Of a DNA stretch of 64,000 nucleotides, positions 38,391 to 47,053 are shown one piece after another (position 1 is the first letter of the stretch; every line of letters begins with the position of its first letter). The translations under genes and the position numbers were made by a program. The notes under the pieces are model-generated. The model saw only the letters and a list, made by a program, of their open reading frames with translations. It was not told the DNA's origin and searched no databases. The stretch covers positions 744,001 through 808,000 of the forward strand of contig CAIKMD010000007.1 in assembly GCA_903828515.1 (NCBI GenBank). The letters are read 5' to 3'. This DNA is from an uncultured Rhodospirillales bacterium (GTDB lineage: Bacteria; Pseudomonadota; Alphaproteobacteria; ATCC43930; CGMCC-115725).

Positions 38391-39461
38391 ATGGCCGATG
38401 CCGCGACGCGTTCGTTTATGCCACAGGATGGTCGAGCGTTCATCGTGCGGGCTTATGAAGCGGTCGGGATGCCGCGCGATGATGCCGCAAGCGTCGCGGA
38501 CCTGATGCTGCAGGCCGACCTGCGGGGCACCGACACGCATGGGATCGCGCGCCTGCCGATCTATGTGCAAAGGCTCAAGACCGGCGCGATCAACAAGACG
38601 CCCAACATCCGCATCGTCGAGGAAGCGCCGGCGACCGCGCTGATCGACGGCGATAACGGCATGGGCCATCTGGTGATGAAGCGGGCGGCGGAACTCGCGG
38701 TCGAAAAAGCCAGGGTCAACGGCATCGGCTGGGTCGGTGCGCGCGCCAGCAATCACGCGGGCGCCGCCGCTCCCTATGCGATGATTCCTCTCGCGCACGA
38801 CATGATCGGGCTTTATCTGGCGGTCGCCGAGGTCAATCACATGGCGCCGACCGGCGGGATCGAAGCCTTGCTCGGCACCAATCCGGTTGCCTTCGCGATC
38901 CCGACTCAGGACGAGCCGCCGATCGTCCACGACATCGCGACCACGGTCGCGTCCAACGGCCGCGTCGGCGCGGTGACTGAAAGCGGCGGCGCCTTTCCTG
39001 AAGGCTGGATGATCGATCGCGAAGGCAATCCGGTCACCGATCCGAAACGCACGCAAGGGGGCACGCTGCTGCCGATCGGCGGATACAAGGGCTATGGGTT
39101 ATCCCTGGTGTTCGCGCTGATGGGCGGCGCGCTCAACGGCACGCCGGTTGGGCGCGACGCGGGAAGCCCGGCCGGCCCGCCGCGCCAGGGGCCGTCCAAT
39201 ACCGGCCAGGCGATCATGGCGCTCGATATCGCGCGCTTTGGTCCGCCCGAACGGTTCAAGCGTTATGTCGACCAGGTCGCGCGCGAACTGCGCCAATCGC
39301 AGCCGTTTCCCGGCGGCGAAGCGGTGCGGTATCCGGGGTTGCGCGGCCATGCGAAGACGGTGGCGGCGCAGGCGGAGGGGATCGAGTTGCGGCCGGTGAC
39401 GTTGGCCGCGCTGGAGAAGCTTGCGGGTGGTCTGGGGATCGAAGGGCTGAAACTACGCTAG
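38391..39461 (+). CDS. Ldh family NAD(P)-dependent malate/lactate-type dehydrogenase
   Basis: A 356-residue member of the Ldh/YlbC/ComC family, not the classical Rossmann LDH. Signatures include LMLQADLRGTDTHGIARLPI, HLVMKRAAELAVEKAR, ASNHAGAAAPYA with a catalytic His, and GTNPVAFAIPT. AAAGGG upstream supports ATG 38391. Enzymes of this class oxidise 2-hydroxy acids or reduce imino acids or oxo acids. It lies divergently from the BtuF-like gene with an 80 bp gap. The substrate is not determinable. Confidence 0.88.
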   Translation: MADAATRSFMPQDGRAFIVRAYEAVGMPRDDAASVADLMLQADLRGTDTHGIARLPIYVQRLKTGAINKTPNIRIVEEAPATALIDGDNGMGHLVMKRAAELAVEKARVNGIGWVGARASNHAGAAAPYAMIPLAHDMIGLYLAVAEVNHMAPTGGIEALLGTNPVAFAIPTQDEPPIVHDIATTVASNGRVGAVTESGGAFPEGWMIDREGNPVTDPKRTQGGTLLPIGGYKGYGLSLVFALMGGALNGTPVGRDAGSPAGPPRQGPSNTGQAIMALDIARFGPPERFKRYVDQVARELRQSQPFPGGEAVRYPGLRGHAKTVAAQAEGIELRPVTLAALEKLAGGLGIEGLKLR

Positions 39462-39477
39462 AGAGAACGCGAGATGG

Positions 39478-39705
39478 TTAAGGGGTTAGCCTTGTCGCCG
39501 CGTTCGCCTGTCCGATAAACGGCGAGATCGCATTCGCCGCCGTGCGGATGGCGCTCTGGCCTTCCTTGCTCGTCAGGAGCTGGATTTCGAGCTGCACCAT
39601 GTTCGGCCCCATCGCACCCGACCAGACGATGGTGGCTGCCGACGCGATCATGCCAAGACCCAGCACCGCGGCGCCCGTTGCACCCAGTTTCAAGATGTTC
39701 TCCAT
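39478..39705 (-). CDS. Small membrane or exported protein, paralogue-like to 43064-43360
   Basis: A 75-residue protein beginning MENILKLGATGAAVLGLGMI, with one hydrophobic segment then a polar stretch (IQLLTSKEGQSAIRTAANAI). No ribosome binding site is obvious before ATG 39705. The reading frame continues upstream, but that part overlaps the decayed LLM fragment. The segment order and spacing resemble the start of the minus-strand protein at 43064-43360 (LGxxGAxV...MIAxAxTIV). Whether it is translated is uncertain. Confidence 0.5.
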   Translation of the reverse strand: MENILKLGATGAAVLGLGMIASAATIVWSGAMGPNMVQLEIQLLTSKEGQSAIRTAANAISPFIGQANAATRLTP

Positions 39706-39826
39706 GAATACTTGCGAGGAGAAGCATATGGCGTAAGGCGGTCGGACCGTTAGTCTTTCCGCATCCCAAGCGACAACTATCGTTTTGGATTTTCCCGGTT
39801 TTGCAGCGATATACGAAAGTATCGCA

Positions 39827-39972
39827 TCAAAGCGTGCCGAGCTTCGGCATCGCCTCCGCACGGAACAGGTCGAGCGAACGCTTGGCGTCGGCATAGCTCC
39901 AATAAGCGAGAAGATAGTTAATACCCGTTGGTGTTCGATTCCCGCCGGCACGGTCGCGGGCTTGCCGGCGAT
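39827..39972 (-). pseudogene. Decayed 3' fragment of an LLM flavin monooxygenase gene
   Basis: This stretch aligns with the last roughly 170 bp of the intact LLM gene at 45965-47017: both carry gatcgagcgaacgc-like and cacggtcgcgggcttgccgg strings in the same order. Two small deletions put the parts in different frames. One frame gives INYLLAYWSYADAKRSLDL, matching NYLLAYMFFGTLSYADARRS in the intact copy; another gives IAGKPATV. No 5' portion remains. It is a relic of duplication or of a lost gene. Confidence 0.8.
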
Positions 39973-39998
39973 TTCGGCATCGCGCCGCTGACGCTTCG

Positions 39999-40409
39999 CT
40001 AGGCGACGCGGTCGGCCGGGGTGGCACGCGATTCCAGACAAAGCCTGACGCGGTCGAGTAATTCGCGGGGATCGAACGGCTTGCGGATGACATCCGACGC
40101 GCCCAATTGATGTGCCATCGTCAGGAAATCGACATCGCCCATCCGGCCGCCGCCCGACATGGCGAGGATTTTCGTGCCGGGCCGTTCGCGCAGCATCTGC
40201 CGGATCGTTTCGATTCCTTCACGCTCGGGCATGATGATGTCGGTAATGACGAGATCGGGATGTTCCCGGCGAAAGCGCGCCAGACCATCGGCGCCGTCGT
40301 TGGCGGTGACGATGTCGTAATGGGCCCGTTGCAGAATCCGCGTGATCGTCGTCCGCATCATCCGCTCGTCGTCGATTACCAGGATTTTGATCACGTCGTT
40401 CATGTCCAT
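39999..40409 (-). CDS. CheY-like response regulator
   Basis: A 136-residue single-domain receiver protein. The acidic pocket is in KILVIDDERMM, the phosphoacceptor Asp57 in LVITDIIMPE, and the switch Lys in DVIRKPFDP. It has no output domain. It starts 29 bp after the histidine kinase stop on the same strand and is very probably its partner, acting by phosphorelay or protein contact. Confidence 0.92.
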   Translation of the reverse strand: MDMNDVIKILVIDDERMMRTTITRILQRAHYDIVTANDGADGLARFRREHPDLVITDIIMPEREGIETIRQMLRERPGTKILAMSGGGRMGDVDFLTMAHQLGASDVIRKPFDPRELLDRVRLCLESRATPADRVA

Positions 40410-40438
40410 TTTATCTTTTGTTGCAACGGTGAAAGCCG

Positions 40439-42802
40439 TCAGATGACGGCTTCCATGGCTTCACGGTTGCCGGTCGGTATGTCCCATGTCGGCAGGAAGA
40501 TCGTGAATTCGCTGCCTTGACCCGGCGTGCTGCGCACCTCGATGCGCCCGCCATGTCCGGCGACGATACCGAGCGCTACCGAAAGACCGAGGCCGGTTCC
40601 GGAATCGACTTCCTTGGTGGTGAAAAACGGTTCGAAGATGCGGCTGATGGTCGTGTCGGTCATGCCGTGCCCCGTATCCGACACCGACAGCCGCAATTCG
40701 TCTTTCGCATCCATCTCGGCCGTGCGCACGGTCGAGAGCGTGACCGCGATTCGTCCCGACTTGTCGCATAAAGCTTGCGCGGCATTACCGATCACATTGA
40801 CGAGCACTTGTTGGAGTTGGCCGGCGTCGCCGAACATGGGCGGAACGGGCTCGATCCGGTCGATCATCTCGATCGTCGCGGGCAACGAGGCATGCATCAT
40901 CTGCAATACGCGCGATGTCACACCCGCGAGATCGATCACCCGCTTGTCGAGTTGCTGCTTGCGGCTGAAGGCGAGGATCTGGCGGACGAGATCGCGGGCG
41001 CGCTCGCTCGCCATCACCACCAATTCGAGGTCGTCGCGGGCGCCGCTGTCGATGGGAAGTTCTTCGATGGTCAGTTTGGACAGGGCGAGAACCGGCGCCA
41101 GGATATTGTTGAGTTCGTGCGCGATCCCACCCGCCAACGTGCCCAGTGCCTCGAGCCTCTGCGAATGAAGCAATTGCATTTCGAGATCGTGCGCGCGGCG
41201 CTCCGCCGTGCGAGTCTCCGTAACGTCCTGTACGGTACTAACGATATGTATCGGCGTGCCCGTCGAATCGGCGATAACTTCGTTCTCGCGGCGCACGATC
41301 CGCAATTCACCGTCGGGACGAATGATGCGGAATTCGATCGGCGCGGCTGAACGCTCCCGAGCAAGACTGCGCCAATGATCGTTCACGCGATCACAGTCCT
41401 CCGGATGAAGAAGGGCGATGAATTCCTCGCCCTGAGGCGGAAATTTCTTCAAATCAATCCCGAAAATCCGATAAGCCTCGTTGGACCAGATCAGCTTCTT
41501 CGTCTGCAATTCGTAATCGGAGGAACCGACGCGCGCGATTCGCTGCGCGTCGTCGAGGCGGCGTTGGCTCTTGTCGAGCGCCGCCTGGATCCGCTTCAAA
41601 TCGGTAATGTCGGTCCGGAGGCCGGCGGTACCGCCGTCGCTCATTCGACGCTCCGAGACCAGAGCCCAGCGTCCGTTGCAAAGACGTTGCTCGACGGAGC
41701 CGTCGAGTTGCCGGTGCTGACGCATCCGCTCGGCGAGGAATTCCCCTTCGCAACCCTTCGCTTCGGCATATTGCCCGTTGGCTAGGCCGCCCCGCACGAC
41801 GGCCTCGAAGGTGGAGCCGGCGACGATCCAGGGCGCGCTTTCGGGATACATCCGCCGAAAGGCGTCGTTGCACATGACCAATCGGTCGTCGCGATCGAAA
41901 ATGACGAAGCCTTCGGAGATGCTGTCGATCGCGTCGCGCAGCAACCGGTCGGCGCGGCTGGCGCGACCCTGGGCTTCGATGAATTCGGTTTCGTTGGTGG
42001 CCGTGCCGCGATAGCCATGGAACGTGCCGTTCTCGTCGAAGATGGGCTTGCCGCTGCACGATAGATGCGCGGTGCCGCCCGCGATCAGAATTGTCGTATA
42101 GCGAAAGTTGCGAAAGCTGCGCCGCGCATCGAGATCGGCCTTGTGGGATTGCCAATGTTTTTCCTGATCGGGGTCGACACGCGCGATTTCCCAGCGCGTC
42201 TTGCCGAGGAGCGGGCTGCGCGGCGCGTTCGACAGGAATGTAAAGCGATGCTCGGCATCCGACTCCCAGATCCAATCGCCCGCGACCTCGGCGATGTCGC
42301 GGAACCGCCTCTCGCTGCGGCGCAACGCCTCCTCGGTGCGGCGGTGGGAGAGTTCGCCGGCGCGTGCCCGTTCCATTGCGCGTAGGCCTTCCGCATGCAG
42401 CGCGCGCTCCCGCGCCTTGTAAGCCGATGCGTATCGGGCGAGGCGATGATTGGCGACTAGGCACCGCCACCACGAACCGGCGACGACACCCACGCAGAGA
42501 ACGATGGCCGCGAGCAAAACCAACTCGTCACCCGCGACGGCGACCATCCGCAATCGCGAAACGTCGTAAGCGCCGATGGCGAGCAACGTGGCGGTCGCGA
42601 CCGATCCGCCGATAGCGACGGTGCCGGACCAACGTTCCGACCCGCGCGCTTGGCGCGATGCCGGGGGCCGCGCGGCGACGCTCATGAATCGCTGCACGAA
42701 ACGAAACGTGTTTCGCGGCACGGCATAAAGACGGTCATGCATCATGGCCTCGGTTGGTCCGTCGGACTTGACGCTTGTGCGGAGCCGTTTTGACGGGCGC
42801 AT
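40439..42802 (-). CDS. PAS-domain sensor histidine kinase
   Basis: A 787-residue sensor kinase. Two membrane segments lie near residues 62-120, followed by a coiled coil (ERALHAEGLRAMERARAGEL) and three PAS domains (about 165-275, 290-395 and 405-530; for example FRDIAEVAGDWIWESDA and DGELRIVRRENEVIAD). The catalytic part has H562 in GGIAHELNN, the N box NVIGNAAQAL, the G1 box SVSDTGHGM and G2 GTGLGLSVAL. The start is uncertain: ATG 42802 has no Shine-Dalgarno, whereas ATG 42745/42742 has GAGG nearby and would remove about 20 residues. The stimulus is unknown. Confidence 0.92.
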   Translation of the reverse strand: MRPSKRLRTSVKSDGPTEAMMHDRLYAVPRNTFRFVQRFMSVAARPPASRQARGSERWSGTVAIGGSVATATLLAIGAYDVSRLRMVAVAGDELVLLAAIVLCVGVVAGSWWRCLVANHRLARYASAYKARERALHAEGLRAMERARAGELSHRRTEEALRRSERRFRDIAEVAGDWIWESDAEHRFTFLSNAPRSPLLGKTRWEIARVDPDQEKHWQSHKADLDARRSFRNFRYTTILIAGGTAHLSCSGKPIFDENGTFHGYRGTATNETEFIEAQGRASRADRLLRDAIDSISEGFVIFDRDDRLVMCNDAFRRMYPESAPWIVAGSTFEAVVRGGLANGQYAEAKGCEGEFLAERMRQHRQLDGSVEQRLCNGRWALVSERRMSDGGTAGLRTDITDLKRIQAALDKSQRRLDDAQRIARVGSSDYELQTKKLIWSNEAYRIFGIDLKKFPPQGEEFIALLHPEDCDRVNDHWRSLARERSAAPIEFRIIRPDGELRIVRRENEVIADSTGTPIHIVSTVQDVTETRTAERRAHDLEMQLLHSQRLEALGTLAGGIAHELNNILAPVLALSKLTIEELPIDSGARDDLELVVMASERARDLVRQILAFSRKQQLDKRVIDLAGVTSRVLQMMHASLPATIEMIDRIEPVPPMFGDAGQLQQVLVNVIGNAAQALCDKSGRIAVTLSTVRTAEMDAKDELRLSVSDTGHGMTDTTISRIFEPFFTTKEVDSGTGLGLSVALGIVAGHGGRIEVRSTPGQGSEFTIFLPTWDIPTGNREAMEAVI

Positions 42803-42966
42803 TGGCGTCCGCGAAAAATAGAATGTGTTTTTAATATGGCATCGTCGCGCGGGCTCGCCGAATCAATCGTTTCAACTGAACGAATGAAACGACAGACCGC
42901 GCGCTGGCAGCGACTGCCTTACACTCTTGAGACGGAAGCTAAAAAATTGTCGCTGAGTGAGACGAC

Positions 42967-43188
42967 ATGTCGAACACCAGGATCGCGAGACAGGACGTTA
43001 CGGCTATCGAGGCCGTCCACGCCGATGTGGTCGTTAATGGCGCACCCAACCGCCTGTCGATCGTTATCGTGGCGGCGGGGCAACAACGTGTGATCGTGCG
43101 GATGGATTCCGGCACCTTGACGCGGCTTCATTCACGCATCGGAAGCGTTCTGTCGCCACGGCGGCTTTATTCGGTGTTGCCCCGGTAG
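42967..43188 (+). CDS. Small hypothetical protein
   Basis: A 73-residue frame with protein-like composition in its centre (VVNGAPNRLSIVIVAAGQQ, then IVRMDSGTLTRLHSRIG), suggestive of a small beta-strand domain. The ribosome site is weak (gagacgac). It overlaps the minus-strand frame at 43064-43360 by 125 bp, so at most one may be real, or they are convergent overlapping genes. No known family. Confidence 0.4.
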   Translation: MSNTRIARQDVTAIEAVHADVVVNGAPNRLSIVIVAAGQQRVIVRMDSGTLTRLHSRIGSVLSPRRLYSVLPR

Positions 43189-43360
43189 TCGGCACGGCGG
43201 CGGACAGCGCTCTGAGCGCGTCCCGGACCACGGCGTTGTTCCATAAAACCCGGTCGAACCGCATTACCGTGGGCGCGTGCGCGGCGGTCGCGACGATCGT
43301 CGTTGCGCCGGCAATCATGATGAGGGCTGTCACGGTCGCGCCCATGGTACCCAGACGCAA
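43064..43360 (-). CDS. Small exported/membrane protein, paralogue-like to 39478-39705
   Basis: A 98-residue frame from TTG 43360 with GGAG about seven bases upstream; ATG 43345 is an alternative. The N-terminus LGTMGATVTALIMIAGATTI is a signal or anchor, followed by RVLWNNAVVRDALRALSAAV. The first roughly 60 residues align in order with the small protein at 39478-39705. The last roughly 35 residues (Arg/Pro-rich) overlap the opposite-strand ORF and look less protein-like, so it may be shortened by a frameshift. The function is unknown. Confidence 0.45.
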   Translation of the reverse strand: MRLGTMGATVTALIMIAGATTIVATAAHAPTVMRFDRVLWNNAVVRDALRALSAAVPTTGATPNKAAVATERFRCVNEAASRCRNPSARSHVVAPPPR

Positions 43361-43628
43361 AGAAGTTCTCCGCCGTTGCTTCGGCAGTTCCCGTTATATC
43401 CGATTGCCAAAAAGTGCCGACGATTCTCTTTCATCGATGTTGGGGAAATCGTTTCGGATTTTTCATGCTTTTGAAGGATGCGCCGCGGAACGGCTTGGCG
43501 AAATATCGCTATTCGCACGCATTTGATTCGTTCGTTCGGTTAGGCGCCGCACGGTTACGATAAAATTAGGGTTACGCAAGCAGCAGCACATCTTCGTAAT
43601 CCCGTATTTGGCACCCCACGGCCACGTC

Positions 43629-44795
43629 ATGGCGAAAATGGATAGCCACGAAATCATCAGGGATGATGCGATCGCTTTGATTTTCGAAGCGGCGCTCGAT
43701 CCCAGCGTGCGCCGCCGTGCGTTGAGTGTCGTCGCGGAATCGCTCGATGCCGCCGCCGCGGTTCATCTCGTATGGGACAAAACGACCGAGCGCGTGCTCT
43801 CTTGCGAAACAGCCGGGATGCTCAAGCCCGAGTTCGCGACGCTCTATCGCGAGCATTACGGCCTGATCGATCCGCGGCGAAAATTTCTCGAGGGCGCTCG
43901 GGTCGAGGGCGTCTTCGTTTCGCACTATGATTTCGATCCGTCCGACTTCAAGGCGACGGCGTTTCAGACCGAGTTTCTCGCGCCGCAGGGCGTGGTGCAC
44001 ACGCTGGCGGCAAATCTGTCGGAGATCGACGGCGAATATGTCCAAATCTACGTGGAACGCAGCGCGGGGCAGCCGCGGTTTTCCGCCGGGGACATCATGG
44101 AATTCCGCCGTTTGGTGCGCCACATGGCAAGCGCCGAGCGGCTGTCGCTGCGGATCAAAACGCAGATGGCGAATCAGGTGATGCCCAAGCTCGTTCTCGA
44201 CAATTTGTCGGTCGGCACGATCGTGACCGACGATGTCGGCCGGGTGGAATTCGCCAATGCCGCCGCCGAGGAGATGCTTCGCGTGGGCGATGGGCTGCAG
44301 CGACGCGAGCAGCGACTGCAGGCGGGGCGGGCGTTCGAGACCAATGGTCTCATGGCACATCTGCGCGATGCGGCGGAGGTCCAGGGCGCCTCGGGGCGGG
44401 ACGGCGGCGCCTTGCTGGTGGCGCGGCCGTCGGGCAAGCGGCCTTATGCGGTGACGGTGATGCCGCTCTGTTCGCCGTCATCGTCGCTCGCGACGAAGTC
44501 GAGTGGCCGGGCGCTGCTTTTTGTCGCCGATCTCGATCACCGGAACGAGGATTTGACCGCGCGGCTCATGCAGCTCTTCGGCCTTTCGCGCGCCGAGGCG
44601 CGGGTCGCCGCCGGGATCGTCGAAGGTCGGCGGCTTCACGAGATCGCGCAGGAATCGGGCGTGCGAATGCCGACGGTGCGCAGTCAGCTCCGGGCGGTGC
44701 TGAGAAAGATCGGGGCAACGCGTCAGGCGGACATGGTTCGGATCGTGCTGGCGTTGCCGCCGTTGGCGCGGCGTGGCGGCGCGCAAAAGACCTAA
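43629..44795 (+). CDS. LuxR-type helix-turn-helix transcriptional regulator
   Basis: A 388-residue protein. A sensory N-terminal region with a PAS-like pocket (about residues 185-300, containing VGTIVTDDVGRVEFANAAA) precedes a LuxR-type HTH at the C-terminus (about 325-385: LFGLSRAEARVAAGIVEGRR, then HEIAQESGVRMPTVRSQLR). No receiver Asp pocket is evident, so it is probably ligand- or redox-sensing. ATG 43629 is chosen, although the frame opens at a TTG upstream. It could control the neighbouring genes or the NRPS operon, which is inference. Confidence 0.85.
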   Translation: MAKMDSHEIIRDDAIALIFEAALDPSVRRRALSVVAESLDAAAAVHLVWDKTTERVLSCETAGMLKPEFATLYREHYGLIDPRRKFLEGARVEGVFVSHYDFDPSDFKATAFQTEFLAPQGVVHTLAANLSEIDGEYVQIYVERSAGQPRFSAGDIMEFRRLVRHMASAERLSLRIKTQMANQVMPKLVLDNLSVGTIVTDDVGRVEFANAAAEEMLRVGDGLQRREQRLQAGRAFETNGLMAHLRDAAEVQGASGRDGGALLVARPSGKRPYAVTVMPLCSPSSSLATKSSGRALLFVADLDHRNEDLTARLMQLFGLSRAEARVAAGIVEGRRLHEIAQESGVRMPTVRSQLRAVLRKIGATRQADMVRIVLALPPLARRGGAQKT

Positions 44796-45178
44796 CGGTC
44801 GGCGAGCGTCCCGATTTTGCCGACCAACGTATCGAGGCCGAAAAGATCGTCGGTGACATAGTAGTGCTCGGCGGCGGACGCCGCCGCGGCGACGGTATGG
44901 GACAGGATTGCCTGCGCGTTCCGTTGCGGATCGGGCGCCAGCAACGTTTCGTCGAGCGCGCCGGTCAGTTCGGCCGCGACCTCGTTCAACACTTTCGCGG
45001 CAAGGCGCCAGGCGTCCTGATCGACCTTATCGATGGCGAAGGCGGTTTGCGTCGAGTCGATCCCGCGTTCGCGCAACCGCGACGCGATGACACGCGAGAA
45101 ATGACGAACCAGCGACCGCTTCACGCCGTCGCCGATCGCGATTTCCAGATAACAATCCGAACAGTCGATGTTGCTCAT
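44792..45178 (-). CDS. Hypothetical helical protein
   Basis: A 128-residue protein starting MSNIDCSDCYLEIAIGDGVK with a CxxC near the N-terminus. The rest is largely helical (VLNEVAAELTGALDE, SHTVAAAASAAEHYY). There is no membrane segment and no recognised family. It converges with the LuxR-type gene, overlapping by four bases. The function is unknown. Confidence 0.6.
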   Translation of the reverse strand: MSNIDCSDCYLEIAIGDGVKRSLVRHFSRVIASRLRERGIDSTQTAFAIDKVDQDAWRLAAKVLNEVAAELTGALDETLLAPDPQRNAQAILSHTVAAAASAAEHYYVTDDLFGLDTLVGKIGTLADR

Positions 45179-45274
45179 GCCGCCCTTGCGGCAGGACGCG
45201 TACGATCACTTCGTCGCGCCGTGCCTGGCGGAAAATCTAGCGGTGGATTGCTTAATGAACGCTTTAGCGATGGA

Positions 45275-45709
45275 CTAGTGCGGCATTGCGAGACCAGGGG
45301 GCAATTCGGTCGAAACGATACGGTGGATTTGGGCCCGGATATGCGCGTCGCCGATATCGTTGGTGGATTCGACCGCGCTGGACACCGAGCGCGCGAGGTC
45401 GACGACCATCAGGCGGCCGTCATTTAATTTTGCATCCACTGCGATGATGCCGTCATACCCCATATGGAGGATTTCACGCCGCAGGGTCCAGGCGCCGGCA
45501 ATGGTGGTGACGTCGTCGCCGGAGTCGGTGCCGTATTTGTCGATCAGCATCCGCACCTGTTTCGAATTCAGGATGAGCGGCACTTCGAGGGTGACATCCT
45601 GCCAACCGCTATCGGCCGGGTTCTCTTCGGTGTCGGGGCGGAAGTAATAAACGCCGACGCCAAGATACGGTGGGATATCCAGTAAACGCTTGGCCATCAT
45701 CCGAAACAT
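45275..45709 (-). CDS. Hypothetical protein
   Basis: A 144-residue soluble protein with well-distributed hydrophobics (LGVGVYYFRPDTEE, VTLEVPLILNSKQVRMLIDK, ILHMGYDGIIAVDAK). The start at ATG 45709 is preceded by GAGG ten bases upstream. No family is recognised. It lies in the same orientation as the preceding small ORF with a 96 bp gap. Confidence 0.55.
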   Translation of the reverse strand: MFRMMAKRLLDIPPYLGVGVYYFRPDTEENPADSGWQDVTLEVPLILNSKQVRMLIDKYGTDSGDDVTTIAGAWTLRREILHMGYDGIIAVDAKLNDGRLMVVDLARSVSSAVESTNDIGDAHIRAQIHRIVSTELPPGLAMPH

Positions 45710-45964
45710 GATGCTTTACCCTCTTTCAAAAGGGGACGTTGGCTGCTCGCAGTCATCCATATGGATGAGTACTGCTCGCGATCGTTGCCCCTTGCCCCGG
45801 CCCCGCGTCGAATACGTGTGACATCGACGAGCCATCTACAATGCATCGCATTCCAATCGAAGAATGCGACCAAAAAGTGGCGGCGAGATTAGGGCAGGAT
45901 TAACATTGCTGGTGGTTTTTGCTGTCTTTTCGTTAACTGCGCCGCGTTCCCCGAAGCCGACGCA

Positions 45965-47017
45965 TCAGAGCGCGTCGAGCTTCGGCTTTACCTCCGCGCT
46001 GAACAGATCGAGCGAACGCCTGGCATCGGCGTAGCTCAACGTGCCGAAGAACATGTAGGCGAGCAGATAATTGACGCCCATCTCTTCGGTCTGACGTTCG
46101 ATCTCCGCCAGCACGGTCGCGGGCTTGCCGGCGATCACCATGCCGTTGCCGACGCATTCCTCGTAGGTCGTGCCGCGTCGCACGTTGAGGCGCGTGGTCA
46201 GATCGCTGCCGCCGACGGCTGCCGCGGCTTTCCGGAGATGATTGAGGCTCTCGAGGTGATACTCGAAAGCGGGCTTGGCGATGTGATGAGCCTCGGCATC
46301 GGTTTCCGCGACCACGATATGGCGCAACGGACCGATCGCGGCGCCGCCCTTGAACTCCGGTTTCGGCATCGCCGCGCTGCCGCGTTTGGCGAATGCCTCC
46401 TTGAACGCGACGACATTCGCCTTGGCGGCCGCAGTCGGGCCGTTGACGGTGAAGTGCATGCCCTGCTCGCCGGCCCAGGTCGAACCGACCTCGTTCGACG
46501 AGCCGTACCAGAACGGCGGATGCGGGGTTTGATAGGGCCGCATCGGCATCGGCACGTCGGTGTAGTTGAAGTATTTCCCTTGATGGCTGAACCGGTCGTG
46601 CGTCAGTCCGGCCTCCAGGCACGCGAACGCCTCCGTGAAGATTTCGCGGGACTCGTCGTGGTCGACCTTGTGGAAATTGAGCTCGTAGGGCGAGACACCG
46701 CGTCCGACGCCGACTTCGAGCCGGCCTCGGCTCAAATGATCGACCATGCAGATTTCCTCGATCAGACGGAGCGGCGAATACAGCGGCAGCAGATAGACCA
46801 GCGGCCCGAAATGAATCTGCTTGGTAAGACGCGCGATCACGCCGAGATAAATGCTCGGAGCCGGCACCATATTGAGCGGCGTGCAATGATGCTCGGCGAC
46901 ATGCGCGCAATAGAAGCCGGCTTCGTCAGCGGCGACGATGAATTTCAGGCGTTCGTCGTAGATGGTGGCAAGCGGGCGGTCCGAACGCTCGACGTGATCG
47001 AATAGGCCGACTTTCAT
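45965..47017 (-). CDS. LLM-class flavin-dependent monooxygenase
   Basis: A 350-residue bacterial-luciferase-like protein starting MKVGLFDHVERSDRPLATIY. The flavin/substrate barrel motifs (AEHHCTPLNMVPAP, FGPLVYLLPLYSPLRLIEE, GRLEVGVGRGVSPYE) are conserved, and a GTTYEECVGNGMVIAGKP helix comes late. It needs reduced FMN from a separate reductase. GAGGAAGC before the ATG supports the start. It lies 36 bp downstream of the PPTase gene on the same strand and probably belongs to the NRPS operon as a tailoring oxidase. It is paralogous to the LLM gene at 55138-56145. Confidence 0.9.
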   Translation of the reverse strand: MKVGLFDHVERSDRPLATIYDERLKFIVAADEAGFYCAHVAEHHCTPLNMVPAPSIYLGVIARLTKQIHFGPLVYLLPLYSPLRLIEEICMVDHLSRGRLEVGVGRGVSPYELNFHKVDHDESREIFTEAFACLEAGLTHDRFSHQGKYFNYTDVPMPMRPYQTPHPPFWYGSSNEVGSTWAGEQGMHFTVNGPTAAAKANVVAFKEAFAKRGSAAMPKPEFKGGAAIGPLRHIVVAETDAEAHHIAKPAFEYHLESLNHLRKAAAAVGGSDLTTRLNVRRGTTYEECVGNGMVIAGKPATVLAEIERQTEEMGVNYLLAYMFFGTLSYADARRSLDLFSAEVKPKLDAL

Positions 47018-47053
47018 GCTTCCTCGCGGGGGCTGGCGATATACCCCGCGATC

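Noticed and set aside
38310-38391. Possible cobalamin riboswitch near the BtuF-like gene
   Set aside because: The divergent gap is only about 80 bp, too short for the full element, and no B12-box-like sequence was seen. The 37377-37455 gap was also checked.
39478-40041. A 187-residue minus-strand ORF read as one gene
   Set aside because: It joins the small membrane protein, the decayed LLM fragment and non-coding sequence; only the 3' 75 codons look protein-like.
45710-45964. 255 bp intergenic stretch between the hypothetical gene and the LLM gene
   Set aside because: No convincing ORF, terminator or repeat was seen, so no feature is claimed.
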